Shown piece after piece: positions 33,901-45,058 of a stretch of DNA of 64,000 nt (position 1 is its first letter; each line of letters opens with the position of its first letter). Where the stretch lies: assembly GCA_003313425.1 (NCBI GenBank), contig NHZP01000055.1, forward strand, positions 62,001-126,000. Direction: 5' to 3'. The translations under genes were made by a program, and so were the position numbers. The DNA comes from Pseudopyrenochaeta lycopersici. Lineage: Eukaryota > Ascomycota > Dothideomycetes > Pleosporales > Pseudopyrenochaetaceae. The notes under the pieces are model-generated. The model was not told the DNA's origin, did no database searches, and saw nothing but the letters and a program-made list of their open reading frames with translations.

Positions 33901-36900
33901 AGCGATCATTTCACATGGAGTTCTTGTCACCACGTTGCAACGACTTGTGCGAATCCAGAATGCACTTTATCACGGGAAACATACGCGGCTTCAAGAAGAA
34001 CTTGGGAACATAGGCCATGAGAACTGGAGCCCTCTCGAATTTCCGGATTGGCTACTTTTAGAGATCGACAGTGATATACTGATTCGACCAGAGCAAATTG
34101 ATGTTGCTCACGCAATTATTGCGCCAGACTCGGGAGAGAACACGGTATTACAATTGAATATGGGCAAATGTAAATCAACATTGTCTCAACCTTGAATTTC
34201 TCTACTTACCATATCCCTAGGTAAAACGTCATGTATTGTCCCTATGACGATGGCCATACTCGGAAATGGAGAGCAACTCTCGCGTCTCATCGTTCCAAAG
34301 CCATTGCTCTTGCCAACAGCGCAAATGATCCAATCCAGGCTCGGAGGCCTAGTCGGTCGAGAGATACGGCACATCCCCTTTTCTCGCCGTACTAAGCTTA
34401 ATCTAGAAACGCTTAAACTCTACATGGCGCTCCATCACGATATGCTTGGTCGTTGTGGCGTCATTTTGAATGCTCCCGAGCATATCTTATCCTACAAGCT
34501 GAGTGGTCTTCAACATCTCGCCAGCTCCGGGTTGAAGATCGCACGCGAGATGGTTAACTTCCAGTCTTGGCTGAATATGACGTGCCGGGATGTTCTAGAT
34601 GAGTCTGATGTCTCTCTGGCAGTAAAAACCCAATTGATCTATCCAAGTGGCAAGCAAACCACCGTCGATGGGCACCCGCAGCGCTGGGAGGTAGCACAAT
34701 CTCTTTTGTTACTGGTAAAAGACCATCTCCCAGAGCTCCAACGCATGTTTCCTCGGAGCATTGAGATCATCGAACGAGATAATGGATTCCCGATGATATA
34801 CCTCCTTCAATCAGACGTGGAGGAGGATCTCCATCGACGAATCATCGATGAGATCTGTACCGGAAGAACCTCATTCCTTCGCTTCGCAAATTCCACTTCG
34901 TCTGGACACAGTGCAGATATTCGTAAGGTCCTGCTCGACTCGCAACTTAACAAGGAGTTGTTCAAGCGCGTCGAGGCATTATTCGCCAACAAGCGTGTAG
35001 CGTCCAAAATTTTGCTTCTTATCCGGGGCCTGCTGCGCAACCGAATACTTCTTCTCTGCCTAAAGAAACGTTGGAATGTGCAGTATGGACTACATCCAGG
35101 CAGGGATCCGATTGCGGTGCCCTTCGAGGCAAAGAGCGTCCCGTCAGAACAAGCCGAGTTTGGTCACCCTGATGCTGCGATTCTCTTCACCTGTCTGGCC
35201 TTCTACTACACCGGCCTTGATCAAGCTCAATTCAGCGAGGCTCTTCGCCACATTCTATTATCACACGATCCTTCCAGTGAATATGACAGGTGGACTAGCA
35301 GTTGCGATACGCTCCCGGAAGCTTTGTACCACTGGAATGTCATCAATGTTGACGACCAAGGTCAACTCGAAGAGCTTTGGAAGCATCTTCGAACCAGTAG
35401 GAGCGTGCTTGACCACTATATGAACCATTTCGTCTTTCCCGCGCATGCCAAACAGTTTGGTATCAAGTTACAGGCTTCGGGTTGGGATTTACCCTTATTT
35501 TCTAAGGTAAACCGCAACGACAGGGCAGCCAAGAAGGCGAAGACAACTGGATTTAGCGGCACCAACGACAACAAAGTGATGCTACCACTCACCATCCGAC
35601 AAGATGATCTCCCAAGCCTGCACCAAACCAACGCTGAAGTCCTCACTTACCTACTTCAAGATCGAAATCGAGAGTACCATCTCGCAGCTCAAGGAGGTAG
35701 ACGCTTGTCAGAGATCGATTTCTTAGTACAATTAAGGCGGAAAGGGATCCGTATCCTCATCGACGCTGGCGCCTTCATTCTCGAAATGAGTAACGAAGCA
35801 TTGGCACAGACATGGTTAGAAATCGATCATGAACCGAAGGCAGTTGTGTTTTTCCGCTCCGACAACCGAGCCTGGGTTCGATATCGGGGAATGAAGGCCG
35901 CAGTACCCTTACTGGCCACCCCTTTTGTTGATAGTTTGGACGACTGTCTCGTCTATCTCGACGAGGCCCATACTCGTGGTATAGATTTGAAGCTACCTCA
36001 AGAGGGCTGTGGTGCACTGACACTTGCCCTTGGGCAAACGAAGGATCATACAGTCCAAGGTGAGTATGCAACTCTAGCACTGAAAATTTTCGAGATTAAC
36101 TTGCTCTAGCTGCTATGCGCCTCCGTCAGCTCGCAACCACCCAGTCCCTCTGCTTCTTCGCATTCCCTGAAACCCACCAATCCATTCTCGACGTCTGCAA
36201 GATGAACGATAAGGATAAAGTTGACTCATCTCACGTCGTGCGCTGGCTTCTGGAACAGACCTGCCGCGCGAACGAACAGCTTCAAAATTTGTACATCTCC
36301 CAGGGTGCCGACTTCTGCAATCGCACAACTGCGGAGTGGGAGAATGTGGCCTTTTTGTCTGATCTCCAGGATAGAGCTGCCTACGTAAAGGTACTTCAAC
36401 AACCCGAGCAGCAGACACTAGAGCAGCTTTATGGAGGCCGCACAGACGACGTCCAGTGTACATCCTCTCCTAAGGCCTCTTTCCCGCAGATACGGACATT
36501 CATGGACGAGCTCAGCAACCTACGGCGAGCCAATGCCAGCAATCCCAATGCTCTGCATTCTTCCGCGCTAGAAGAGGTGGAGCAAGAGCGCGAAGTTGAA
36601 TTCGAAGTTGAAGAAGTGCGTGAAGTGCAACGGCCTGTGGACCATAAAGCTCTCGCATTTCCAGGTATTCATCCTGCCATCTCAACATTCGTTCGCACAG
36701 GTGTTTTGTTTGGAGGAGACGGATATGAACAAGTGTTTACTGCTATATCACGTACGTCCGTGGGCCAGAAATATGGTGTTGCCGGCAAAGAGTCGCGGTT
36801 GTTCGTGTCAGCGGAATTCATGAAGACGATCAAGCCGGGTAAGCATGGCTTCATTGATAATTTTCTGGTAAGATCATCCCTCCACCCCCATTTTAATCCC

Positions 36901-37547
36901 GCCAATGCAGATGCTGACGCTCTGCACAGCGTCCGGTAGAATGGGTTCTCTACAGTCCTAGCACATTCACCACCCTAATTCTCATCGCCGAAGAAGCCGA
37001 ACTCTTAATCTCTACCCTCCGCGCTCAGGAACTGCCTGCCAAGGTTCACCTCCTTACATACTCTGCGCCCGTCACTAAGAAAATGCTGCAATTCAGTGCA
37101 CTGACCTACTATGCTCTACCTGCACTTCCGAAGGGTCACATTTTCCCGCACTGTCTCAAGATCGAGCTTGGTATCTTTGCAGGTCGGCTTTACATGGGGT
37201 TTGAGGATTGTGCACCACTGGTGGAGTACATCAAGAATGATCGTACTGGAACCCCATCGGATGCTTTCGCGACCAAAAAGATCAGCTTTTTCCTCGAGTG
37301 GCTTTCTCTCCGCCGCAGAGGCCAGGACATCATGCACACGCCTATTGGCTACATATGCCAGGGTCGTCCGCTGAACAGCGAACATGCTTTCTTTGTAACG
37401 CAACGTGTCGAAGACACGAATGTCAATAAGTCGTATCATTTTGATGGCGCTTTCGATGGTTATGTTGATGTAACAGGCGAGGATGGAAGAGACGAAGAGG
37501 ATGAGTGGGATGGCGTTGTTGAGGACGATCTGGCGTGTATTTTATAA
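27979..37547 (+). CDS. giant DUF6606/DUF3638/DUF3645 protein (annotated 'ubiquitinyl hydrolase' in many fungi)
   Basis: My model is join(27979..28307, 28369..34169, 34221..36059, 36110..36867, 36930..37547), 3114 residues; introns are 50-62 bp, GT..AG, all in frame. ATG 27979 has context GCCATGG. The N-terminus (IANVFNHLVLPPQLPGKQD) is DUF6606. A long helical middle follows. Residues about 2030-2260 are DUF3638, with a P-loop-like LQLNMGKCKTSCIVPM (Cys2044 spans the splice junction) and LIVPKPLLLPTAQMIQSRLG. DUF3645 contains a DEAH-type box, LVYLDEAHTRGIDLKLP (Asp about 2624). P-loop plus DEAH suggests an NTPase or helicase-like engine; the deubiquitinase label is from database naming and I see no evidence for it. 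The protein ends in an acidic tail. The P-loop cysteine replaces a normally invariant glycine. Confidence 0.88.
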
Positions 37548-37805
37548 GGTATAGATTGTTTATATTGTAGAGTTTTGACTATGTCGTTTACAAGGGGTGG
37601 TTGGCGGAGTTAGTTTATTGTTCACAGCTCGTCTTGCTTTTACGCGTGCTAGTAGCTGCGATTCTTGCTGAGATGACATGATTGCGGCACCTAGAAACTA
37701 GAGCATAGCTCACGCATACGAGCGTGGATAGGAGGGATACGATACTCCTCTATTAGCCACTCGTCCCTGAGAATCAACCCTTAGATCCTAGATCTTTACA
37801 GCTAT

Positions 37806-39119
37806 CTAATAGGTATATTTTAGACATTTCGTCTTCGCCTTGAACATATCAATTGATAGGCTTAGACCTCGATTTTCGATGCAAACAATCAACTCAAGTA
37901 GGGAAGTCTTAGTAGGTAATCGACATTTCGTAGAATGCTCTCTACTGTTTGGACATTCGATTACCTTTCCGCATGGCTCGGGAATACTTCGGAATGCCGT
38001 GACTACATCAGCGTACTTAGTACCATCAAAATCGGATTCAGCTGTCGGCCAGAAACCCAACCGGTTGCCTACAACGATAAGTACTCCAATAATCCACGAG
38101 TCTTCAGTTTTGACATCGCTAATTAATCTTCCCTCGTTTGCAAACTTGCAACTTCCTTGGCTATCCCTCGAAGCACTATCTACGAGACAAACCAATTGTC
38201 CTAGGTAGAGCGCTTGAAGATCGTGTAGAGCGCCCAGCCGACGGTGATTGATGCAACCTATGGGAAAATCAACCAAAATCATTCAGAGTATTTGCTAGGC
38301 TCCCATACGGAGTATATCAGTAGGTATAGGATACCCAACGCCACCATTGATATCGATAGACACTGATCCATGTTCAATAAGGTGTCTTGTCGCCTCCTCG
38401 AAATGATCCGTGAGCTCAAAAACTAATGAGATCCATACCCAAGCAATGGCTTCCTCGTCCGACGTATTTTTCATATTGGTCCATAAATTCTTAACCCAAC
38501 TTTCCAGCCAATCCTCTACTGCAACGTGGAGGTCATATTTTGCCACAGCAGTTGCGATATTTACCAAAGTGCTAAGATCGATCTGCACAGATTAAGTTGC
38601 CGATCCGTTACTAGCTTTAGGGAAAATGCCACAAAGTTCTCGAAACTGTTCTCCGTCCATTGGGCCGTCATGCATTAGTTGTAAAACAGATACTAGCGTT
38701 CGGGGATCCTTATCACGCAGAGGGATATGGATCATAGGCCCGCCAGTCGCGCTCCCTGGACATCCGGTGTACTGATATAACAAATCGCGAAAGACTGCAG
38801 ACGCCCGTCGAAGCTGCCAGGAGTGCACCCTTATCTTCACCGGCCGAAGGCTGCGAGAGGAAGAATTTACCGCTGCGTTTACTAATACATCAACAGTGGA
38901 TTCTTCTTTCTCTAGAATAGGGTCGCTTTCTATATCCAAGGTTTGGATTGATTGTGCGTCTTCGAGGAGTGTTTCCGAAATTGCGATATCGCCCTCGCAC
39001 TCTATCTGGGTTGTGTCGTGCTCGTCATGAAAGACCACCAACAAGACATCGCCATTAGAGGTTAAATCGTATCTCGTCTGAAGATTGGCCATTGAAGCTG
39101 GCATGGGAGGGCAGGGCAA
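37806..39119 (-). pseudogene. BTB/POZ-domain protein with three in-frame stops
   Basis: A single minus-strand frame from ATG 39119 to 37806 is interrupted only by TAA (38592-38594), TAG (38295-38297) and TGA (38283-38285). The first segment has a BTB core (VKIRVHSWQLRRASAVFRDL, then DPRTLVSVLQLMHDG). The second is the usual helical follow-on (DLSTLVNIATAVAKYDLHVA, EDWLESWV). The third (ALHDLQALYLGQLVCLVDS, SWIIGVLIVVGNRLGFWP) matches the C-terminal domain of such proteins. Frame is kept throughout, so only point mutations disabled it. CAA to TAA, CAG to TAG and CGA to TGA would all be C-to-T changes. An intron to skip the first stop does not keep frame. Confidence 0.75.
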
Positions 39120-39792
39120 ATCTTAGGGACGAAAGAGAAGAGCCTCGTGTCGTCAACAAGTTCGCTCAACTCATTTGATGGAGGCGGTTAAGGGTTTCAT
39201 ATAAACAAAAGATATTACAGGTCAAGCTTGACTCGATTCGGACTGGGAAAATGTGCGATGTGTGTTGTGGGGTACGTTTTGTGGGCTAAAAATCAGATTA
39301 GCAGCCTGCGAAAAACAGCTGCGTTGTAACACCGCAGCAAAGACCGGCAGCAGCTGATATTTCTTGCAGCTCGCAAACCTAATTTCAGCTTTCTAAAAGT
39401 GTCGTAAATAAAGCAGTACGACTAAGGGAATATAAAGGCTGAACCGGTAACAGCGTCCTCACCAAATTGTATGGAGAATTCGCAGGGTTTCTCTCAGCGC
39501 AGTGCATGAAAGTGCGTGAGTCTGTCGCGCACACAGGCAACCCAGGTTACATATCCTCCGTATCACCATATAAATCTCCGCTGATCAAGGGTGGGGGTAG
39601 ATGCCCGCGTTTATCTAACCATATTAAGCCCTATACTATTTGTGCAACCTTTTTACCGCAGCTATAGGTTTGCAGTATTATTGCCTTCCATTTCTTATCT
39701 AGTTTTTGAAAAACCCACTCCTAGTTTTGCCCTGAGCCCTTCTGAACTAGGCACTTATCTGAGAACTTGACCGTGCGCCGATACCACGGGAA
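39120..39792. other. non-coding region between BTB pseudogene and Tc1-like fragment
   Basis: No coding frame is supported. A short inverted motif (GCTGCGTTGTAACACCGCAGC, near 39319-39339) could form a small hairpin. Confidence 0.35.
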
Positions 39793-40230
39793 TTAAGAGT
39801 ACTCCTTGCAGAACTTGAGGCGCCTCAACGCACGCGAGCGATTAAGCTTAGGACGTTTTTTATAAGGTCGATTAGTGAGGCCTTGTCTTTTAAGGAATCG
39901 TGCTAATGTGTTATTGCTGGGTGGCTTCGAAGAGGTGCCATCTGGATTTACAACTACTGCCACTTCAGCTAGCTCTTTATACTTAATTTTTAGCTGCGCG
40001 CGTGCTTTGCGATAGATAATCTTCTTTTGATAAAGGGATAGTATAGGCGGTCGACCGCTGCGAGGTTTATCTGCAGTTGTACCTGTTTGTTGATATTTTT
40101 TCCTCAGGTCGCGTATGGCGCTTTCGCTTTGGCGATACGCGTTAGCAACTTGAGCAACTGTAGAACCACTATGCTGCATCCTAATAATTTGATCCTGCTG
40201 CTGGACAGTTAAATTAGGGCCTCTGCGCAC
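39793..40230 (-). pseudogene. Tc1-like transposase, N-terminal DNA-binding part only
   Basis: The minus frame is open for 145 residues: QQQDQIIRMQHSGSTVAQVA, NAYRQSESAIRDLRKKYQQ, then the GRPP linker (KPRSGRPPILSLYQKK) and LARFLKRQGLTNRPYKKRPK. This is the paired helix-turn-helix region of Tc1/mariner transposases. The frame stops (KFCKEYS) before the catalytic DDE domain, which is not found to the left, so the element is truncated. Its upstream flank up to about 40360 is the last balanced-composition DNA before the AT-rich block. Confidence 0.8.
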
Positions 40231-40995
40231 ATTTTAGTCTATTTCTTGTAAAATTTGGCGTTGTGGTGGCATAGTTATGATACATGAAAGTTGAGAAGGA
40301 GATGTTGTGAGGGAACGCGTCGCGCTTGTGCAACGGAAACTTTTGCGGGGTCACTGTAACTAGCTAAAACTAATACTTTAATTATAGACTATATATTAAT
40401 TATATTAAAAACTACTACTTTAAGCTAAAGAATCTTATATACATACTCTTAAGTTAGAGTTAAGCTCTTTTCTAAATAACTAGGTTAATAAAAATACTAA
40501 AATTATAAATATTATAGTAATAAAAGTAATTGTGATAAAAATTAAGTAATAATAAAAATATTTACTTAGTACTTAGTAGAGCTTATAAAAGTATATAAAA
40601 TAAAACAAAGCTAAGTAATTTAAAGTTCTTAAGGTTCTAAAAGTTTCTAAAGTTCTAAAAGTTTCTAAAGTTCTAAAAGTTTCTAAAGTTCTAAAAGTTT
40701 CTAAAGTTCTAAAAGTTTCTAAAGTTCTAAAAGTTTCTAAAGTTCTAAAAGTTTCTAAAGTTCTTAAGGTTCTTAACTATCTTAACTATTATAACTATTT
40801 AAAATATATATCTTTTTTACTCTACTAATAATAGTATATATAATATTAATATTAAATTTTATATTGTTTACTAATATTATTACTATTACTATTAATACTA
40901 TTAAAAGTATTAATACATTATATAGCTATATATTAGAAAGTAGTAGTTTTTTTAAGCTATAATACTTAAATAGAAAGTAATATATTATATCTAGC
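40231..40995. other. composition boundary and AT-rich spacer
   Basis: At about 40360 the sequence changes from balanced composition to AT-rich DNA and stays so to the right edge, apart from the young insertions. The spacer has no coding frame. It contains the 18-bp tandem array at 40634-40762. Confidence 0.7.
40634..40762. repeat. 18-bp tandem repeat, about seven copies
   Basis: The unit GTTCTAAAAGTTTCTAAA is repeated almost perfectly. It is related in sense to the GTTAAG arrays further on but has a different unit. Confidence 0.85.
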
Positions 40996-41723
40996 CAGGG
41001 TTGCCGTTTTTTAGTAATAGTAATTACTATTACTAAAAATAGAAATTTATAATTAATAGTATTCAAGATATTTTACTAGCTAGCTTATTATATAGTAATT
41101 AAATTTAAGGTAATGCTATATAAATAAACGTAGATAATTATTTACTTCTGATAGTTTTAATGAAATATATATATATATATATACATATGTTTTTAACTAA
41201 ATAACTAACTAACTAATTATATTTTTTAAATTTTATATTACTTTACAAGTTTTTTTTTCTTTTTTTTTAGTAAAAGTTATATATACTCTACTATTATCCT
41301 ATTTTAACTATAGACTCTAAATACTCTAGGTCTTTTAAATTAGAACTAATAAAGTCTATATATAAACTAGAATATTTTTTAATAGCTTTTACCTCCTGTA
41401 TAGTATAAAATATCTTATTACAGATATTTAAACTATCTAAAAATATAAAATGTCTCTAATAAACTCTTCTTTTATAGCTAAAAAGTTATATTTATTTAGA
41501 TAACTAAATATTTATATAAGTAGTATAATATAAAATACTTTCTTAAAGAACTAAATTAGTAAATAATTAAAAATATACTAAACTATGTTTTAACATTAGT
41601 TTTATAATACTTATAATACTCTATTAGAGTTACTACTTTGTTAGTAATAGTAATTACTATTACTATTATTAGTAAATAGAATAGCTTTAGCAGTAGTATT
41701 ATATATAATATAATATATTAAAT

Positions 41724-42040
41724 TGTTAAGGTTGTTAAGGTTGTTAAGGTTGTTAAGGTTGTTAAGGTTGTTAAGGTTGTTAAGGTTGTTAAGGTTGTTA
41801 AGGTTGTTAAGGTTGTTAAGGTTGTTAAGGTTGTTAAGGTTGTTAAGGTTGTTAAGGTTGTTAAGGTTGTTAAGGTTGTTAAGGTTGTTAAGGTTGTTAA
41901 GGTTGTTAAGGTTGTTAAGGTTGTTAAGGTTGTTAAGGTTGTTAAGGTTGTTAAGGTTGTTAAGGTTGTTAAGGTTGTTAAGGTTGTTAAGGTTGTTAAG
42001 GTTGTTAAGGTTGTTAAGGTTATTAAGGTTATTAAGGTTG
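41724..42040 (+). repeat. 9-bp tandem array GTTAAGGTT, about 35 copies
   Basis: It is a nearly perfect head-to-tail array with a few variant units at its right end. It is an internal part of hAT-like copy A; the same array occurs in inverted orientation in copy B and degenerate in copy C. Confidence 0.95.
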
Positions 42041-42171
42041 TTAAGAACGTTAAAAACTTTAAAAACTTTAATAACTTAAGGCTATTATTTTACTAGTAAT
42101 AGTAATTGCTATTACTAATTAAAATTTTGTAATTATATTTAGATTATTTACTATATATATAGTTACATATA

Positions 42172-44020
42172 ACGTATTCCATCATCGAGTGCGCCACACC
42201 ATCGAGTGAGCCAAAATCTCTTGGCACCACCAACTTATGTTACGAATTGTCTATTTCATCACTATCAAACAAAGAACTTGCGTACGTCGTGCTTACATTA
42301 GATTCAGAAGATCCTTCTATATCCTTTTTGCACGTTCGAGCGTTGTGCCTAGTCCCGCCACAATTTCCACAGCGCCGTAGAGCTGGTTGAGCTGTTTCTT
42401 GATCACTACCACCACGAGCCTTCTTAGATCGCTGAGACGCCGCAGACGCTTCAGCAGCTACCTGCGCTAACGCTACACCATACTCTAATGTGCCACCTTG
42501 CTGAATCCACTTCCTTTTGCGCGATTTCCGCTTAGTTATTACTGCTAATTGCTCTTCAAGCTCATGATTGCGGGCAACAAGCAGAGCGTTTTGGTGCAGC
42601 ATGAGTTCAGCGCCTTTTATAAGCTGAGAGAAGCCTACCTGCGCTGTAACAGGTGACCGAGTAAAGGACTCGCGTATAAGCTTAGATTGAGATCCAAACT
42701 CTTGAGTATTGCTTGGAGTCTTCGACTGCCACGGCGTCTCTAGGAGGAGAGGTTCTGGCGGGGTACGCAGCCGTACTTCAAGGCGATCCAACACTACCTG
42801 CGCGTTCATAGGGACTAGTCCTGACGCCTCAAAGGCCTTTTGACAGTTCTCCTCTGTAAACACGTCAAAAAACGCGTCTTTAAAGGCGGGGAGAAAGCCT
42901 TCTTTGTTAATGTGGAAGACGCGCCGGCGTGCCAAGTCTCGAACGCGCTGGGAGTACTTGCGCTTCAACGGCGAGAAGCAGACCACGTCAAGTGGCTGGA
43001 GGATGTGCGATGAGTGAGGTGGCATACAGATAGTGAGAATCTTGTGCTCAAGGCAGTAGTCTTTAAAATCCTGGTTGAGATGGCTCTCATGGCCGTCCAA
43101 GATGAGCAGCCTGTACCCCCCAACTTGACGCGCCTTTGTATGCGCGTCAAAGTGCTTCAACCACTCGAGACCAAGTGCGTTGTTTGTCCAGCCGTTCTTA
43201 GAGACTGAGAGCTTCCAATTGTACGGTATATCTGCCTCCTCGTACCATGCAGAGATATGGACGCGTCCTTTGTAGACGATGAATGGCGGGGTCGCGTACC
43301 CAGCAGCGCAGATGCTCTGGATAACTGTAACCCACTCGCGATCGCCTGGCTGAACGAGCTCAGGTCGAGCGCGTCTCTCTGAGCCTGTAACAACTTTCAT
43401 AGAGCCAATAATGCCCATCTGGAAGCCAGTTTCATCAAAGTTGTGCATGTCGTCGTCGTGAACGCCGTACTTAGCTTTAGTGTCCTTAACTAGCTTAAAC
43501 CACGCGCCAATTTTCTCTGGATCTTCCTGGAGTATCCTCTGACAGTCCTTTGCTCGGTTAAAAGCCATTTTAAGCTCATCTGAACGCGTTACAAATCTCT
43601 CAACCCATCGCTTGCCTACTAGCTCTCCACTACGTACAGCCAGCAGTTTATCCGCCATATCTGCCACCTCACACAGCCGGGGCGCAAATCCTCGCGAATC
43701 GAGGTCAAGGATATATCGGACGATTGTCTGCTCTTCAGTGCGCGTGAGCTTCTGGCGATTAGGCTGGCAATTAGCTCGAGCGGGGGTTCCGTTGTATCTT
43801 CGCTGCAGGGTTGATCGGGTAACGTTAAACGCCTCAGCAGCACGTCGGACACTTTTAAATTGGCCTTGATTTATAGCCTGGAGAGCAAGCTCTATCCTGC
43901 CTTCGTTTTGAGATTGATTTAACTGAGTTGGTTGAGACATTGCGCGTAGTAGTAGTCATGTTGGGTGCCAAGAGATTTTGGCTCACTCGATGGTGTGGCG
44001 CACTCGATGATGGAATACGT
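42172..44020 (-). mobile_element. Fot1-like (Tc1/pogo) DNA transposon, intact copy
   Basis: The terminal inverted repeats exceed 50 bp: ACGTATTCCATCATCGAGTG inward from 42172, and its reverse complement ending at 44020. Both continue through a second CATCGAGTGAGCC motif to TTGGCACC. The flanks are TA dinucleotides (42170-42171 and 44021-44022), the expected pogo/Fot1 target. The length of 1849 bp is typical. It sits inside hAT-like copy A, is not RIP-mutated, and encodes an uninterrupted transposase. Confidence 0.95.
42240..43940 (-). CDS. Fot1/pogo-family DDE transposase, intact, 566 aa
   Basis: The protein cuts and pastes its element using the terminal repeats. The N-terminus has a psq helix-turn-helix (RIELALQAINQGQFKSVRRA, then AFNVTRSTLQRRYNG). 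A CENP-B-type helix-turn-helix follows (LTRTEEQTIVRYILDLDSRG, ending in KRWVERFVTR). The catalytic core has NFDETGFQMG (Asp about 168), LLILDGHESH (Asp about 281) and HSSHILQPLDVV (Asp about 317), a DDD triad normal for this family. A C-terminal knuckle CGNCGGTRHNARTC (about 520-533) is characteristic of fungal members. The start is the first ATG (MSQPTQLNQSQNEG), shortly inside the terminal repeat. It appears complete and may be active. Confidence 0.93.
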   Translation of the reverse strand: MSQPTQLNQSQNEGRIELALQAINQGQFKSVRRAAEAFNVTRSTLQRRYNGTPARANCQPNRQKLTRTEEQTIVRYILDLDSRGFAPRLCEVADMADKLLAVRSGELVGKRWVERFVTRSDELKMAFNRAKDCQRILQEDPEKIGAWFKLVKDTKAKYGVHDDDMHNFDETGFQMGIIGSMKVVTGSERRARPELVQPGDREWVTVIQSICAAGYATPPFIVYKGRVHISAWYEEADIPYNWKLSVSKNGWTNNALGLEWLKHFDAHTKARQVGGYRLLILDGHESHLNQDFKDYCLEHKILTICMPPHSSHILQPLDVVCFSPLKRKYSQRVRDLARRRVFHINKEGFLPAFKDAFFDVFTEENCQKAFEASGLVPMNAQVVLDRLEVRLRTPPEPLLLETPWQSKTPSNTQEFGSQSKLIRESFTRSPVTAQVGFSQLIKGAELMLHQNALLVARNHELEEQLAVITKRKSRKRKWIQQGGTLEYGVALAQVAAEASAASQRSKKARGGSDQETAQPALRRCGNCGGTRHNARTCKKDIEGSSESNVSTTYASSLFDSDEIDNS

Positions 44021-44456
44021 TAAAGCTTAATAAAAATAAGAAAGTAAAGTTAATATTAAAAGCTAGAATAAAATTTAACTTTCTTTTTATTAGATTTTAG
44101 TACTACTATAAATTTATATAGTAAGTACTAGAAATTACTATAAAGAATTAACCTTACTTTTAAGAACTAAGTACTAAGACTAGATACTTCTATACTAATA
44201 GTATAGGTTTATACTATTAAATATTACTATATACTTATACTATAGATTATATAAGCTTTTAAGCTATATTCTATTTTTAGAATTAGTAATTACTATTTAC
44301 TATTTAGTAATTACTAATTACTAAGTAATAGTAATTACTATTACTATAAGCAATTAGTATTAGTAATTACTATTACTATTACAAAAATTCTAAATAGTAA
44401 TTACTAACAGTACCTAGTAATAGTAATTACTATTACTTAATAAAACGGCAACCCTG

Positions 44457-44577
44457 TAACTCTATAGTTACTCGCTCTATTTAAGTACTTTAAGATTTAA
44501 TCTTAGATAGTTTTATACGCTCTATAAGATAGAGCTATTTATAACTTAAAAGCTTATAAAAAGATATAATCTTTACA
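44457..44577 (-). repeat. 5' portion of a solo LTR, inverted
   Basis: This is the reverse complement of the first 121 bp (113 bp plus the 8-bp TAGAGTTA) of the solo LTR at 61436-62056. Its LTR terminus (TGTAAAG on the minus strand) is at 44577, flanked by AATAG, the complement of CTATT. The remaining LTR portion is at 46695-47220. Confidence 0.85.
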
Positions 44578-44632
44578 AATAGTAATTACTATTTAGCAAA
44601 TTAGTAATTACTAGTTACTAATTAGTAAATAC

Positions 44633-45058
44633 CAGTGATGGGCAAAAATTAGTAATTACTATTTTTTCAAAATTTTTAAAAGGTTTATATTAAATTACTT
44701 AGTAATCCTAAAATTCTAATATTCTAGAATAGAATACTACTTAATCTAAAGATTAATTTTAGAATTTTAGTATTTCTTAACTAGGCCTAGTTCCTTAATA
44801 ACAAAATTTTTAAGAAAAAAAATAGTAAGCTAAATAGTAATTACTAATTTACTAATTTAGCTTACTATTTTTTGTCTTCTTAAATTTTTTCCTAAAGAAC
44901 TAAGCCTATTTAGGAAATTCTAAAATCCTAAAATTAATCTTTAGATTAAGTAGTATTCTAGTCTAGAATATTAGAATTTTAGGATTACTAAGTAATTTAA
45001 TATAAACTTTTTAAAAAAATAGTAATTACTATTTTTCAATAGTAAGCTCCCATCACTG
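44633..45058. mobile_element. fold-back MITE, copy 1 (no matching target duplication)
   Basis: It begins CAGTGATGGGCAAAAATTAG and ends CTCCCATCACTG; the two halves are long inverted repeats around a centre near 44840. The flanking 8-mers differ: GTAAATAC on the left and ATCTATAG on the right. ATCTATAG is the sequence expected inside hAT-like copy B at this point, so only the right junction is original. Confidence 0.88.

Larger units (their letters stand above)
40996..44456. mobile_element. hAT-like non-autonomous element, copy A
   Basis: It starts CAGGGTTGCCGTTTT at 40996 and ends AAAACGGCAACCCTG at 44456. Subterminal AGTAATAGTAATTACTATTA palindromes lie at both ends. A 9-bp array sits at 41724-42040. 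Without the Fot1 insertion (42172-44020) it is about 1.6 kb, and no transposase is visible. The left flank (TATCTAGC) and right flank (TAACTCTA) differ, so the two ends no longer sit in the original site. The right flank is the reverse complement of the duplication beside copy B. Confidence 0.8.

Noticed and set aside
38583..38610. Mini-intron to remove the first stop of the BTB gene
   Set aside because: The only GT..AG pair is about 29 bp apart and changes the frame into another stop.
40634..42040. Regular arrays considered as CRISPR
   Set aside because: There are no unique spacers; the units are contiguous 18-bp or 9-bp repeats, and the organism is a fungus.
41723..42079. Open frame of Leu-Arg-Leu repeats
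   Set aside because: It is only the translation of the 9-bp tandem array in one frame; the opposite-strand frame in copy B (45331-45858) is the same artefact.
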